Source of the DNA: Dendrobium chrysotoxum
Lineage: Eukaryota > Streptophyta > Magnoliopsida > Asparagales > Orchidaceae
Reading direction: 5' to 3'
NCBI GenBank assembly: GCA_019925795.1
Contig: CM034309.1
Location: 17,044,729-17,108,728 of the forward strand
Length of the DNA stretch: 64,000 nucleotides
Shown: positions 35,601-47,419 of the stretch, piece after piece
Numbering within the stretch: position 1 is the stretch's first letter
Layout: each line of letters opens with the position of its first letter
Notes under the pieces: generated by a model
Told to the model about the DNA's origin: nothing
The model's database searches: none
What the model saw: only the letters and a program-made list of their open reading frames with translations
Position numbers and translations under genes: made by a program

Positions 35601-37703
35601 AGGGCGCTCAAAACTTGATACACTGTCATCCTCATAAGCAGGAACATCCCTAAACACTGGAATAGGTATAACCTTCGCAGAAGGATCCTCTTTGGGATGG
35701 TTGTTGCGCTGACGACATTCTGCATGAAGCTCCTTAAAAGTTAGCCAGTCCAACTTTTCAGAGAACTCAAGCCTCCAGCCATCCTCACCAATCCACATAT
35801 ATGCGTGATTAAAACGGTTAAGAGTATACTTTATATCCTGAGGCCTGTGAAGGTACCTTAAATTGCTTCCAATCTTCACTGCCAAGCACCATTCACCGGA
35901 ACTAGACAATTCCAACAAAACTTCAGCTCCTTCTTCTCTCCAGCATCTATCACCAGCAGTGACCAAGATATTTGCATTGCATTGAACTGAATTGATGTTC
36001 TGCTTGATATCAGACAGAGCTGCCTTTATTTCCTTCATCTGCTCACCATGGCTCTTTTTACCAACTTCCATGAGTTTCAAATGGGATCCAGGTGAAGTAG
36101 AGATAACTTTATCGATATATGAAATAAATGGCTGATCCAAAGTTTTAAGATGTCTCACATGAAGAGGATCCACTAGAGATCGATCCCCATTCTCACTAGA
36201 GCACAACCTGCTGTGGCAGTCCACTGAAGAAAAATTGTTAGTTCTTGATTGTCTCAAGAAGCTCCTCCTCCTCTGAAGTTTCCTTAGCTTAGAACTACGC
36301 ACTGTGCCTGTACTTTGTGCAAAAACTGCACAAGATTTAACAGCACTGGGTGCGTTCCTATTGACAGCACGACTTGCAGAAACAGAAATCGAAGTTCCTG
36401 AAAAATCTGTATCCACAGGAACATGAGAAACAGAATCATCGGACTGAATATCCTGAATTAGTTTGTTCAATCCTGTTAGAAATGTTGAAAGAGCAAGAGG
36501 AAGATAATGGGAACCAAGAAGAGAGGCCAAATGCAAGCTCATAAAATAGGAAGGAAGAGCATTGAAATTTAGAGATATTAGGGGAAGAAATTCCCTTGTG
36601 CTGTAAATCTTGCAAGTCCCAACATTACAAATTGAACTCCCAAGAAGAAATTTCTGAAAATAAAATAGATACAACATTAGAAATGTAATAATAAGGGGCA
36701 GAACTAACGGAAACAATTCACTGAGCATGCCCGTCTGTAGGTGATAAAAACTTACGCTATTACGATCCGCCAGTCGCAAGAAATGGATGCCATGCCGTGG
36801 AAAAGTACTGCTCATTGGTTCAGAGAGAAGAAATGACGTGAAGTACTCTAGACTCATCCTTGCCCTCCTCATCCGGCTGATTACAGAAATAAGAAATCTC
36901 CGAAACCTGAGTAAAATGTCATCACGTGAAAATTCTAAAAGCACAACTAGCACTAGTGGATCACTAAAACTAGTCCAACGTTCACTTTCACTAATGTCGA
37001 TGGTATCCAGGAAGTTCCTATTGAACTCTCTGATATGCAGACGATCGTCTCTTACTCCTGTTCTGAAGAAATCTTCAGTCTCTCCAAACTGATCACCCCT
37101 TACTTTACCAACACCATTCATCACTTCTGGTTTCTTCTTCTTGGGGTTCCTATAAAAAACAACCCTGAATCTTGGATCTTTATCTTCCGCCCCGCCATTG
37201 GAAGAAGATGGGTCCAAACCAACCCAACCAATTGACGGAATCCTCTGACGTTTTCGGCTATAAACATTCTCAAACATCTTTCCTTTCCCCTGCAACTCCG
37301 GTCCAGCCATCTCATCCCCATCTGACTCGACCACAACCCCCGTGCTTAATCTACTATCCGCTTTATCACTCCTTTCCAACCATCGTATGCCAGCCAATTG
37401 GCCAGAGTCGTAGTCTCCAGCCTTATCCAACGGCTCAGCCAGAAGCAGGTGCTTCCCAGATCGGAGGACTCTTGTGGAATAATTTCCTTTCACGGACTGC
37501 TTGTCCGTGAAAGCCTTTCTAGGCACAAATACCCTAGTCGAGGATTTCCTTGCGACCGTCAGCATCTTCGCTCCTGCCGGCATCGGCAAGGGGAAAACTC
37601 TCGACCCAATTTCTGCAGCCGCTTCTGTCGATGCCTCCCCCTTTCCTTCCTTACCGTGCTTCTTAACGATCCGTCGCCTCTCATATGTCATATGCTGCTT
37701 CAT
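29651..37703 (-). CDS. Enhancer-of-polycomb-like (EPL) chromatin protein, four exons
   Basis: Spliced model: exon 1 37703-36756, exon 2 36653-35253, exon 3 31360-31246, exon 4 29886-29651; total 2700 bp, 899 residues plus stop. All introns are GT...AG: the first (102 bp) is phase 0 and without a stop, so it is easily misread as coding; the second and third are 3.9 and 1.4 kb. The protein has a basic N-terminus with STRVFVPRKAF and TRVLRSGKHL. The EPC domain near residues 687-783 contains YYDMDSGDEEWLKQHN and VYDYWLKKRKQKRAPLVR. Exon 3 adds RVLRKRRSLKRMRS. Exon 4 carries AQLLMENADLAAYKSFMALRI, split here as AQLLMENADL and YKSFMALRI. EPL proteins scaffold the NuA4 histone acetyltransferase in the nucleus. 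A second Met is at residue 5. Confidence 0.88.
30395..30610 (-). mobile_element. RTE LINE 3' end fragment in EPL intron 3
   Basis: ACAACAACATCAAACCTTTATCCCAC (shown in pieces: ACAACAACAT, CCTTTATCCCAC) then CATGAATTC, collinear with 4941-5130, and ending in an A-run near 30590-30605. It is a 5'-truncated LINE copy in the same strand sense as the host gene. Confidence 0.6.
31585..32428. mobile_element. Mutator-like non-autonomous element in EPL intron 2
   Basis: Terminal inverted repeats CTATGATGCA (31585) and its inverse TGCATCATAG (ending 32428), with a near-perfect 8-bp flank GGACAAAC (31577-31584) against GGACGAAC (32429-32436). Inner sub-terminal parts are rich in GTGTC/GACAC words. The centre (about 31880-32200) is a degenerate array of CATCAACATTGACAT-like units. 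The flank length fits Mutator (8-9 bp), but assignment is tentative. No transposase was seen. Confidence 0.6.
34284..34453. mobile_element. Small MITE with 21-bp inverted ends in EPL intron 2
   Basis: TTATGTTATAGCCACCTATTA-type end at 34284-34304 pairs with 34433-34453, with one mismatch over 21 bp (core CCACCTATTA / TAATAGGTGG). 170 bp, non-coding. No convincing target duplication was seen. Confidence 0.6.
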
Positions 37704-38110
37704 CGTTCAAAGGCTTCATCTCCACAGCACAGAACAGAAGGAAGCAAAAAGACAAAGCAGTAAAGAAACGACTGAAGGCTTCTACGAACTAACAAGAGGA
37801 AGGGGAAGGGGAAGAAGCATAAGAGTATCAAGCCCTGCGCTCTGGTTTAAGCTCGAAGATTCCGACCTTCATCGTTGGGGTAAAGCTCCCGGCGGTGAGG
37901 AGGAGGAGGAGGCTACGGAGTTTGATCCAGGGCAGGGAGAAAGATGAAACCAAGGGGATGGAAGAGGCCTTAAGAGGCGCTCCGATGAAGAAAGGAATGG
38001 AAGCTCGATGCGACGGATGTTGAGAATATGGCGAATGCAGAGCAGGCCGAGGAGACGGAGAAGCGGCGGATGGTTTAAAAGTTGTGGAAATTTCGAGAGT
38101 AGGGTTTTGC
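37704..38110 (-). promoter_or_regulatory. 5' UTR and promoter region of the EPL gene
   Basis: GC-richer stretch of about 400 bp directly upstream of the EPL start codon, in contrast with the AT-rich DNA beyond 38115, consistent with a TATA-less housekeeping-type promoter plus 5' UTR. The several overlapping + and - frames here have no recognisable protein features. Confidence 0.4.
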
Positions 38111-38114
38111 ATTT

Positions 38115-38689
38115 CCGATATCGAAAAATTAATAAAGATAAATATATTCTATTAAGAAAATAGGTTTGAAGCGGGTTGAAGATGATGGACTGGAACCTGT
38201 TCCAACCGCCAAGTAGCTTTTGGTCTTCCGTAGTCCGACGCTGAATGACGAATTTAAAATGGTTAGATTTATTTTTATATTAACATATATAATATTTAAA
38301 ATTATTGCTATTATATATCTAACATCTAAATTATTATATTTACTTATATACCATATAAAACTCCTATTTTTCATCTATTCTAACACTTCCGAGTGGTATT
38401 TCAAATATTAGGAATGTTGTTTAGGTTGTATATAAATAAATATGGTAGTTTAGATATTAGATATATAATAACAATAGTTTTAGGTATTATGTATATAAAA
38501 AATTCCTATTTTAATATATAAAAATATATATTATATTTATTTAAAATAAATTTAATAATTTTGAGTTTTATTTCAACTAAAATTTAACTATAGATAAAAT
38601 AAATTAAATTTATTTTAGGATGATTTTAGCATTCTAGCGAAAAAATTATTATTATTATTTTTCTTAATTATTATTAGATTAAAAATTTA
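38115..38689. other. AT-rich intergenic DNA
   Basis: Very AT-rich; no gene, RNA or clear repeat boundary was recognised. Confidence 0.5.
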
Positions 38690-39982
38690 TTAATATTATT
38701 TTAAGAATTATTGAGAGATTTAGTGTTTAGCGTTTAAGTTTTGTATGAAGATCCAACACACAGACAAATAAGAGAGAGGTATAAGATTCATGAGAGACAC
38801 TAAAATTTTTACTTAAAATTTTCTGAAAAGGAGAAAAAATTTGACCCAGTTAAAATGATTATATTACAAATGAGATCCTTGGTAGAGGGGAAGGTCTTGG
38901 CTCGATGTAGTAAATATACATCATATATAACATATTACATGGTAGGAGTTAGAAGAATCTAGTGCTATATGAATTATTCAAGAGACTGTTAACATGTTCG
39001 TTTGGCTGGTAGAATAGTAGTTAGGCAGATGGTCCGAGGGACTGTAGTCGGTAGGCGAAAGATGTCAAAGGGATCGTAGCCGGCAGGCGATAGGGGTGGT
39101 CGAGTGACAATGGTTGGAGGGATCGTAGTTGACAAGCAAAGGAGGTCAAAGGGATCATAGTTGACAAGTGACGAAGGTCGGAGCGACCGTATTCGACAGG
39201 CAACGCTAGCTGGAGGGACCGTAGTTGGCTGGCGAGGGTTGTCGAAGTGGTGTGAGGAGGTCCAAGGGCAGTCGCCGTCAGCAAATGGGTGGAGGTCTTG
39301 TGGCTGTTGGGGGTGGGCGGAGTTCCGGCGGTGGTTGGTGGCTAGGTGGAGGTCAATGGGCAATGGTCCATCATGGAAATCTGACGGAGCTCAGCTATCG
39401 GTCAGAAGTTTGACTGTAGTTGGTGGCCGGAAGGTGGTCCGATATTAATCAACAGACGAGCGGTGATCGGATGACGGTCGGTGGACTAGCGATGGTCGGA
39501 CGATGATCGGCAGACTGGCGGTGGTCTGATGGCGAATGGGCTGTGGTTCGGTGAGGTCGGCGGATGGGCAGTAGTCAGGCGACAGTCCCTAATGGGCGGT
39601 GGTTGACAGAAGTTCGCCGGTGTAGTGCTTGGGTGGAGCTTTAAGCACTCTCTATAAATATGGCGAAGATAAAGGCTAAATTCGAAGTTCTTCATCGAAT
39701 GGCTCATATCGATTCCACTGATCATATAACATTTATTCATGTATTTAATTACCTTAATGATTTCTGATTTAAGCGACTTTAGCCGCTCGATTCAATTATA
39801 AGCATGCTATATTTGAATATCATTTGGCTGTCTAATTTATGCTTTGAAACTTCCAAATGCATTATGAATTTGATTATAAATTTTCTGAAATTGGAATGGA
39901 TAGCCCCAAATTTAATTTTGAAAGTTTATAATTCCAATATACCTCAACGTGCATGACCAAGATGTTCTTTGGTGGCATAATA
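38690..39982 (-). mobile_element. Decayed Tat-family LTR with minisatellite
   Basis: Collinear with the solo LTR at 41390-43525: the segment GAAGATCCAACACACA near 38750, the GACCCAGTT block near 38845, then a degenerate 30-bp-type array of GGTCGGAGGGACCGTAGT units (39030-39640), a TATAAATATGG near 39650 and the GCCGCTCGA-TT block (39775). It ends at about 39980, next to a purine tract on the - strand. Boundaries are approximate. Confidence 0.6.
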
Positions 39983-40082
39983 GTTGTCCCCCTATTTTAA
40001 ATAAGGAAGTCTATGAGTCCAAAAATATCCGCAAACTTTCAAAAGGAAAATATGCTAATTCAAATAAAATTGTTAATAAATT

Positions 40083-40086
<4 letters not shown>

Positions 40087-40136
<50 letters not shown>
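40087..40136. repeat. (AT)25 microsatellite
   Basis: Fifty bases of uninterrupted AT dinucleotide. Confidence 0.98.
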
Positions 40137-40140
<4 letters not shown>

Positions 40141-40529
40141 GTAAAATAAATAACAGAAATCTTTACTTTTTAGCTAAAATCAACTTTACGTTTTAACTAA
40201 AATCATTATTTCATTTATAGAGATTTGTTTATTAAAAAGTTCTTATTTCTTTTCTAAACATTTTTTTTTCTTTTTAAATTGATTTCGTGTGCTGAGCCGC
40301 CTCAACAAAGGCGGTGGAAATTGTCTCTTTAATTTTATGACAGTTTTTTTCTTTTTTATTTATTTCAAAAAAGGTATTTTTTGATTTTTTATTTAAAAAA
40401 ATCTGAAAAAATTCAAAAATTATAGAAAATTTTATTTTTAAAAATTCTCACTTAATCTATAAATACCCTCTTGGGGTTAGGGTGAGAGCACCAAAATTTG
40501 GAGGCTCTTGGTGACGATCAAGATCATGC

Positions 40530-40840
40530 ACTCTTACACAAGCTCCAATTCTCCCCCGGTCAGAAAAAATTGTCATGCAAGGATTTAAATATCGTTGGCG
40601 GCGACGATTAAGACTCGATACTCTTATGCAGGCTCCAATTCACCCCGGTGGGAAAAAAATTGTTTGGCAAGAGTTTAAGTACTGGTGGCAATGGCGATCA
40701 AAGTACTCTTACGCAGGCTCCAATTCTCCCATGATGGGGAAAAACTATATGACAAGAGTTTAAATATCGGTGGTGGCGACGATCAAGACCCAATACTCTT
40801 ATATAGGCTACAGTTCTCCAGCAAGAGTCTGGTGGCTGCG
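40530..40840. repeat. 87-90 bp tandem repeat, about 3.5 units
   Basis: Units start CTCTTAYRCAGGCTCCAATTC and include GGCAAGAGTTTAA and GGCGACGATCAAGA. Starts fall near 40530, 40620, 40707 and 40796. The short + strand frames across it reflect the repeat and are not a gene. Confidence 0.75.
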
Positions 40841-41389
40841 TTTTATACATGGCCCTCTTATACAGGTCCCAGCATGGGTGTGTTGATGGTCACAATTGGA
40901 GGGTGTGCGCTAATGGCAATTGGGTGAAGGGCCAATTATTATACGCTAGGAGGTGAATGTCCGATGAAGGTAGTCGAGAGTAATCGAAGAGGGACAACAG
41001 TGATTGTTAGGCGAAGGGTCGATGACGACTGTGGTTGAGTTGCATACTATTGAAAACAGTGTACATCCATGCTAACAGGGGCAAACAACAAATAACCCGA
41101 TGGAAGGGGTTGAGGTAGTGCATCATGACAATAGTCCAGCCACATATTAATGATGTCAATTGAGTGGAGGCTTGATGGTGATGATGATATGCTTTTTCCT
41201 TGAAGAAGGGGTTGAAGAGATGCGTTTGGCTCGTTGAGATGAATCCAATGAGTCTATTCGTGCTCGAATTGGACATCGTTTAATGCGTGTCGAGGAGAGC
41301 GAACATAGGTGCTTTTTCCTAACAAATTTAACAATTAAGATAATTTAAAATCTTATAAAAATCTTAAATAAACTTAAAAAAATGCTAAT

Positions 41390-43525
41390 TGTTGTGTCCT
41401 AAAATATTCACGGTGATAGAGAAATATATATTTTAACGTCTTAGTGTTGTACGAAGATCCAACACACAAGCAAATGAAAGAGATAGTATATCGTTCATAA
41501 GAGACACCAGAGTTTTTACATGGAAACCCCTGAAGAGGGGGAAAAAGCACAGGGCCTGGCCCAGTTTAAATGAATCCACTAGTAATTACAATCAATTACA
41601 AATGAGACCCTTCCTTGGAAGAAAGCCTTGGCTTGATGTCACAAATATACATCATATAGAGCGCATTACATGGTGGGAGTTACAATAATCAATATAGACA
41701 TTTATTTGGTTGACAGGACCATAGTCGATAGGACAGGGGTCAGAAAGATCATAGTAGGCGACGGAGGTCGGAAGAACTATCATCGGCAAGAGACAAGGGT
41801 TAAAAAGACCATAGTAGTAGGGTAATACTCTGATAAAACTCCTGGCATCAGGTGGTGGTCCGACAGAATTCTGGGTATCATGTGATGGTCTGAAAGAACT
41901 TCGAGCATCAGGTGGTGGTCTGGCAGAAGTCTGGGCCTCAGGTGGTGGTCTGACAGAAGTCTAGGCCTCAGCTAGTGATCCGGTAGAAGTTTGGGCCTTC
42001 GATGGTGGTTCGAAAGAACTTTGGGCGTCAGGTGGTGGTCCGATAGAAGTCTGGGCCTCAGGTGGTGATCCGAAAGAACTCTGGGTGTCAGGTGGTGGTC
42101 CCGCAGAAGTCCGAGTCTCAAGTGGTGGTCTGGTAGAAGTTCGAGCCTTAAGTGGTGGTCCGACAGAAGTTCGTGCCTCAGGTGGTGGTCCGGTAGAAGT
42201 CTAGGCATCAGGTGGTGGTTCGATAGAGCTCAGGGCATCAGGTGGTGGTGCGGTAGAGCTCAGGGCATCAAGCTGTGGTATGGCGGAGCTTAGGACGTCA
42301 GGTGGTGGTCCGGTGGAGCTCAGGGCGTCAAGCGATGGTCCGGCGGAGCTTAGGAGGTCAGGTGGTGGTTTGGCAAAGCAAATGCATCAGGCGGTGGTCT
42401 GACAGAGCAACGACATTAGGTGGTGGTCCGACAGAGCTTAAGACATCAAGTGGTGGTCTGGAGGAACTTAAGACGTCAGGTGGCTGTCCAGTGGAGCAAC
42501 GGTGTCAGGCGGTGGTCTGACGGAGCTTAGGACATTAGGTGGTGGTCCGACAGAGCAACGACATTAGGCAATGGTCCAACGGAGCTTAAGATGACAGGTG
42601 GTGGTCCGGTAGAGTAACCGCGTCAGGTAGTGGTCTGACAGAACTTAAGACGTCAGGTGGTTGAGCAACGGTGTCAGGCTGTGGTTTGGCGAAACTTAAG
42701 ATGTCAGATAGTTGTCCGGCGGAGCAACGATGTCAGGCAGTGATCCGGTGGAGCTTAGGACGTTAGGTGGTGGTCCGGTAGAGCAACGACATTAGGCGGT
42801 GGTCCGGCGGAGTTTAGGACGTCAGGTGGTGGTCCGGCGGAGCAGCGACGTTAGGCGGTGGTCAGACGGAGCAACAGCGTCAGGCGGTAGTCCGGCGGAG
42901 CTTAGGACATCAGGTGGTGGTCTGGCGGAGCAGCGATGTTAGGCGGTGGTCTGGCGGAACTCTGGCAGTAGTCGAGGAGGCAAGGATGCAAGAGCGATCT
43001 CCGATCTCTCTCTTTTATCCTTAGGCTTAGGGGTCCTTTTTATGAGAAAGGAGTGGTCTATTTAAAGATTTCCTGGAGTGGCATGACCCATAAATAGGTG
43101 GAAGATCAAGGGTAAATGGGGAGTGGTTTGTGTGGACGGCTGATGTTGAATCCCTTGATTGTGGATCGTTTGATGGACATTTGAAGGTCTTAGTGATGTC
43201 GGAATTCAGTGATCTTAGACTCTTTGGATTCGTCTCGTCGAGCCGCTCGATTTGACTATAAGAACGTCATGTTTGAAAATCGTTTGGTAATCCAAATTGT
43301 GGTTTGAACCTTCCAATGGTGCTTCAGGCCCTTGATTTGGACCAATTTGGGCTCAGATTGAGTCAAATTTGGTGTCGTTGGGTTCGTATTTCCGAGACGT
43401 TCTATTTGACTGTAAGCTTGCTGAAATTGGAGCTCGGATAGTCCCAATTTTATTTTTGGAAGTTTCCAACTTGATTTTGCTTCGAGATTCATGCCCGATC
43501 AAAATAATTTTTTGATGATGTATCA
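41390..43525 (-). mobile_element. Solo LTR of the Tat family with 30-bp minisatellite
   Basis: Begins TGTTGTGTCC and ends GATGTATCA at 43525 (written on the + strand), flanked by a perfect 5-bp duplication CTAAT (41385-41389, 43526-43530) with no internal region: a solo LTR left by LTR-LTR recombination. It is 2136 bp, longer than the 1436- and 1537-bp LTRs at 48094 and 53553 because its minisatellite is expanded. The flanking blocks GGGCCTGGCCCAG, the conserved TTGAATCCCTTGATYGTGG and GTGTCGTTGGGTTCGTATTT are shared with those LTRs. Confidence 0.88.
41830..42960. repeat. 30-bp minisatellite in the solo LTR
   Basis: About 37 degenerate units built on a core of about TCAGGTGGTGGTCCGGCGGAG; the first part has the AAGTCTGGGCC variant, the later part the AGCTTAGGACG variant. 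Since 30 is divisible by three, frames stay open through the array on both strands. These are not genes. Confidence 0.9.
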
Positions 43526-43558
43526 CTAATAAGTAAAATTTATAGTTTAAAACATAAA

Positions 43559-43561
43559 ATG

Positions 43562-43649
<88 letters not shown>

Positions 43650-43662
43650 AATAAATAAATAC
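43559..43662. repeat. Compound microsatellite
   Basis: Successive (GT)n, (AT)n, (AAT)n and (AAAT)n blocks. They produce the poly-Ile frame on the - strand. Confidence 0.97.
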
Positions 43663-45386
43663 AAACCTTCATTTAAATTGTTCCCTATTAAGTTTACATG
43701 CAAGACATTTCAATCCCAACCATTCAACTCTAATCTAATGGCTAAATTTTGTGAAAGGCAATAGCAAGTTTTAATCTAGACCCTTTAGATCAAGGGTTTA
43801 AAAAAAAGCATCATCCAAAGTTGTATCTTGGCCATTCGATCAAAGGTGCATGGACTGTTTTGTCTTTACATGGTGTGATTCATTTCAACATTCTCTCCCT
43901 CTTCATGTTTCTCCCTGGAGGGCCTGCTCGATCCATTCGGCCAAAGAAGAAAAAGAAAGCAAGGGGTTGCTCCATTTTCAGTCAAGCAACGAGAAGAGAT
44001 TTGTATATTTCGGTAAAGTAAGAACGTGATTTCTTCTATATAGTTTTGGAAGATTAGTACATTGTTTAATTAATATTTCTTAATATTTTTGTGAGGATTT
44101 AATACATATTTTTATTATGTAAATGCACTCCGATTAAATGAGATTTCTCACTTTTTTTGCATAAATTTTCTATATATTTTTAGATTGATTTCTCTTTATT
44201 TTTACATAAAATTTCTATATATTTTTACTTTGATTTCTCACTGTTTTTACATAAATTTTCAATATATTTTTAGATCGATTTCTCACTGTTTTTACGTAAA
44301 TTTTCTATACTTTTTTAGATCAATTTCTCATTGTTTTTGTCTAAAATTTCTATATACTTTTGGGTTAATTTCTTGCTGTTTTGGTGCGAAAATCCCTACA
44401 AAATTTGGAGGATAGTTTACTATTTTTTGTGTGAAATCCTCAACAGATTTTGGATTCATTCCTCATTGCTTTTGTATAAAGTTCTCATACATTTTGTAAT
44501 GGATTTCCTATATTTTGTGTGTGTGTGCGCGCAAAATCTTTAAAGATTTTGTAATATAAATGCCTGTCTAAATAATCTTTCCAACTGTTTTTTTAAAGAT
44601 AAATGTAGATATTGTCATTATAGCAATTTGCTCCTTAAATATGTTAAAAGATCCTTATATCTACATTATTGCTCCAATGTTAGCTAGATTTGTATGGCCA
44701 TATTGAAAATTTTCCTTGTACATTTTGTAGAGGCATTAGGAGGTATTTGATATAAAGTCTTATTATGACTATGATGGGCAACTTCCACTTATCTATGTTG
44801 TATTGCAATGGATTATCTCAATGATCTGATATGATTATTTCTTAATTGCAATGTATTGGTTTATTCTTCACTTGGAAATATAATATATATACTCGAATAT
44901 ATTATATTATAATACCTCCTTGTCCTTATGTCATATGCCAGAAGTAATGATAATTGTTTGGAAATCAATTGGAGCTATTTGGACAGTTAAAGAGATGAGC
45001 TAAAGAAATCAGTCTCCTCTATTTCTTTTAAATGGAGGTGTTATGGTCGATTTGCACTGTTGACTCATTATAGTGAGGTAAATTCATACATAATCAAGAT
45101 GATTTTTGATGGCGTATCATGAATAATTTATTAAAAAAATAATTTGTTATATTTTAAAATATTAATTGTATTCTTTATGAGCAAGAAATGCTAATATAAA
45201 TTTAATTGCTTGAATTAAGAAAATGGTTTCATAATTAGGACCTAATAAATCTTTTTAGATGTGATCTCTAGATTTTGTTTTTCATCTTAGTGCTACTTTT
45301 ATCATTACATCTAAGTGTAGGTGCATCTTATAATATTTTTATAATTTCAATTAATTACATGACCATTCTAACCAGACTATTTCATA
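43663..45386. other. Intergenic DNA with a 45-bp tandem repeat
   Basis: Apart from the array at about 44135-44540 (units of about 45 bp, with ATTTCTCACTGTTTTTACAT and TTTTCTATATATTTTTAGA; roughly eight units, increasingly diverged) no gene was recognised. The + strand frames at 44185-44543 only reflect the repeat period. Confidence 0.6.
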
Positions 45387-45394
45387 TGACTTAT

Positions 45395-45803
45395 TAGAGG
45401 TATCAAAATGGGTCAACGGGTCATGTTCAAGTCTGACCTGAAAGTGAGTGGACCTGAATCCAGTCAACTCAAAGCCAACCCGTTTAATAAGCAGGTTAAA
45501 AAAGTGGACCCAAATCCGACCTGCTAGCAACTCAAACCCGACCCGAGAACCCATTTTAATTAAAAAATATATTTTTATTAACTTGTTAACCATATACTTT
45601 ATATTAATTGATAAAAAAATGAGAAGATTATACAAAGAAATAAAAGAATTAAGGGAAAAAAATATTAAACATGCCGCTTACAGGTCAAACATGTAGGTGG
45701 GTCAAACCAAATCCAACATGTTTAATAAAGGGTCAGAATGCATGACTTGAACCCAACTTATTTATTAAACGGGTCAACTCGAACCAAAATTTTGACACTC
45801 CTA
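45395..45803. mobile_element. hAT-type MITE with perfect 8-bp TSD
   Basis: 409 bp. Ends TAGAGGTATCAAAATGGG and (inverted) TAGGAGTGTCAAAATTTT, flanked by TGACTTAT at 45387-45394 and 45804-45811. An 8-bp duplication and TAGRGGTGTCAAA-type ends are hAT traits. Sub-terminal parts are rich in GGGTCAACGGGTC and its inverse. No transposase is present. Confidence 0.9.
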
Positions 45804-45811
45804 TGACTTAT

Positions 45812-46689
45812 CAATGGAATACCAAAGAGTCAATTCTATTTAAACTCATAAGTCAAAATAGCACATCTTATAAATTATCTCAGTCAATTTAATTAATGAT
45901 ATTTTCATCATTTATAATCATAACATTTAACATTCAAGTATTGGTTCATAATGATATTGATTAATGAAATTAAACTCAATTAATTAGGATAACACTAATG
46001 ATAATGATAATATATTATCATCAAGCTCTTTCTTAAATGTGGTTAGTTGAAAATTCTTATGCCAACAAAAAAATTTTGTTCATATAAATTATGTAAATTC
46101 ATGCTCCTCGTAAAACTAAAAAAAAAAAAAAGAGCTGTAAAATTTATCAGTTAAAACGAATAGTAATTAAAAGCTTGTTGCGCCATTAATAAGTAATCCA
46201 AATAGTCAAATAAATACAGCAAGAAGTTAGAACAAGTTACCGTTGTTGTTGACTTCTTACACTTTCCCAATAGAATTTATTCATTCCATCGTAGGGATAA
46301 ATAGTAATTTTTTAATTAAATTTTTTTAAATTAAAATCCTTTAAAAATACTTTAAAAACATATCTTGCTATATAATTGCGAGAGCTGATAAAAGAGAGGT
46401 GATAAAAAAAATTATTTTTCAACATTTAGGCATCATTTGGGACAATTTTTAAACACCATTTTTCTGCTGCTTTGAAAAAAAATTAAACTAAAAAATTACT
46501 TTAGAAAACGGTAAAAAAAATTATCCCAAACAAAATCTTAAATAGCACTCTTCAAAATGATTCTACGTATCTCCCAAATGTGATACAATTAGATAATTAG
46601 AGAGATGCTTCACTTGGGAATATCTCAGTGGAGATGAAGACTCTAAAATTCATGGAAATTGATATGTCACTGAACTATGATTTCAACTC
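45812..46689. other. Intergenic DNA with a short MITE-like inverted repeat
   Basis: No gene. At about 46433-46530 TTTGGGACAATTTTT pairs with AAAAATTATCCCAAA, giving a roughly 100-bp element. A similar right end (AAAAATTATCCCAAACG) occurs at about 28505-28522, so it is dispersed. Confidence 0.5.
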
Positions 46690-47419
46690 AATCTTCATTG
46701 TCTGCCGACTATGATCACTATGACCACTGTCACTCGACTACGATCCTTCTGACTTCAGTCACCAACCGACTACAGTCCTTGAAACTTCCCACCGGCTACG
46801 GTCCTCAGACCACCGTCACCTGACTATGGTTATTCTAACCTCGGTTTCCCGTCAACTGAGATCCTCATACCATTGTTGCCCAACTATGGTCCCTTCGACC
46901 TCCATCGCATGATATGGTCCTTTCACCCGACTACTGTCCCTTCGACCTCCGTCGCCTATCGACTACAGTCTCTCTAACCACTATCACCCTACCACGATTC
47001 GTGTGACCTTAATTGTCCGTCGACTATGGTCCTCAGACCTTCATCACCCTCCATCCACAATCATCATACCATTGTTACCCAACTATGGTTCTTCCAACCT
47101 CGGTTGCTCATCGACTATAGTCCCTCTGACCTCAATCACCCACCAACTACGATTTATCTGACCTCCATCGCCCGCTAACAATCGTCCCTTCAACCTCGAT
47201 TTCCAGACATCAATCTCACCAAACTTTGTTATATGACTACAATCCCTCCAACCTCAGTCGTCTAGCTATAGTCTTTCTGACCTCCGTTGCCTGACACCTG
47301 TCCTTTCGACCTCCATTGCCCAACTATGGTCCCTCCGACCAAAGTCATCCGCTAACTATGATACCTCTGACCTCCGTCGCCTAATAATTGTCCTACTGAC
47401 CATTGTCACCTGACTATTG
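46690..47419. repeat. CGACTACGGTCCCTCCGACC minisatellite, left block
   Basis: Degenerate units of roughly 30-45 bp with core CGACTAYGGTCCYTCYGACC followed by TCCGTCGCC or TCACC. It is the inverse of the array in the LTR at 39030-39250 (GGTCGGAGGGACCGTAGTCG), so this is most likely part of an LTR of that family in the opposite orientation. It is split from its right part (56224 onward) by the family C LTR. Confidence 0.65.

Larger units (their letters stand above)
39983..41384 (-). mobile_element. 3' internal remnant of the decayed Tat-family element
   Basis: Begins with GTTGTCCCCCTATTTTAAAT, which on the - strand is a polypurine tract and corresponds to 49530-49546 in the better copy. It contains an (AT)25 run at 40087-40136, a + strand TATA box at 40457-40465 and about 3.5 tandem units of roughly 87-90 bp (40530-40840). 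No gag or pol was recognised. The solo LTR at 41390 was inserted into its far end. Confidence 0.5.

Noticed and set aside
35178..37703. One 841-codon uninterrupted - strand frame as the full EPL gene
   Set aside because: It contains a GT-AG intron (36654-36755) with a polypyrimidine-like end and runs into intron 2 after 35253. Conserved EPL C-terminal blocks lie in separate exons at 31246-31360 and 29651-29886 that join in phase.
37172..37947. + strand frames opposite EPL exon 1 and its 5' UTR
   Set aside because: Antisense shadows of a low-stop region, without recognisable protein features.
43353..43703. - strand frame with a long isoleucine run
   Set aside because: Product of the (AAT)n microsatellite.
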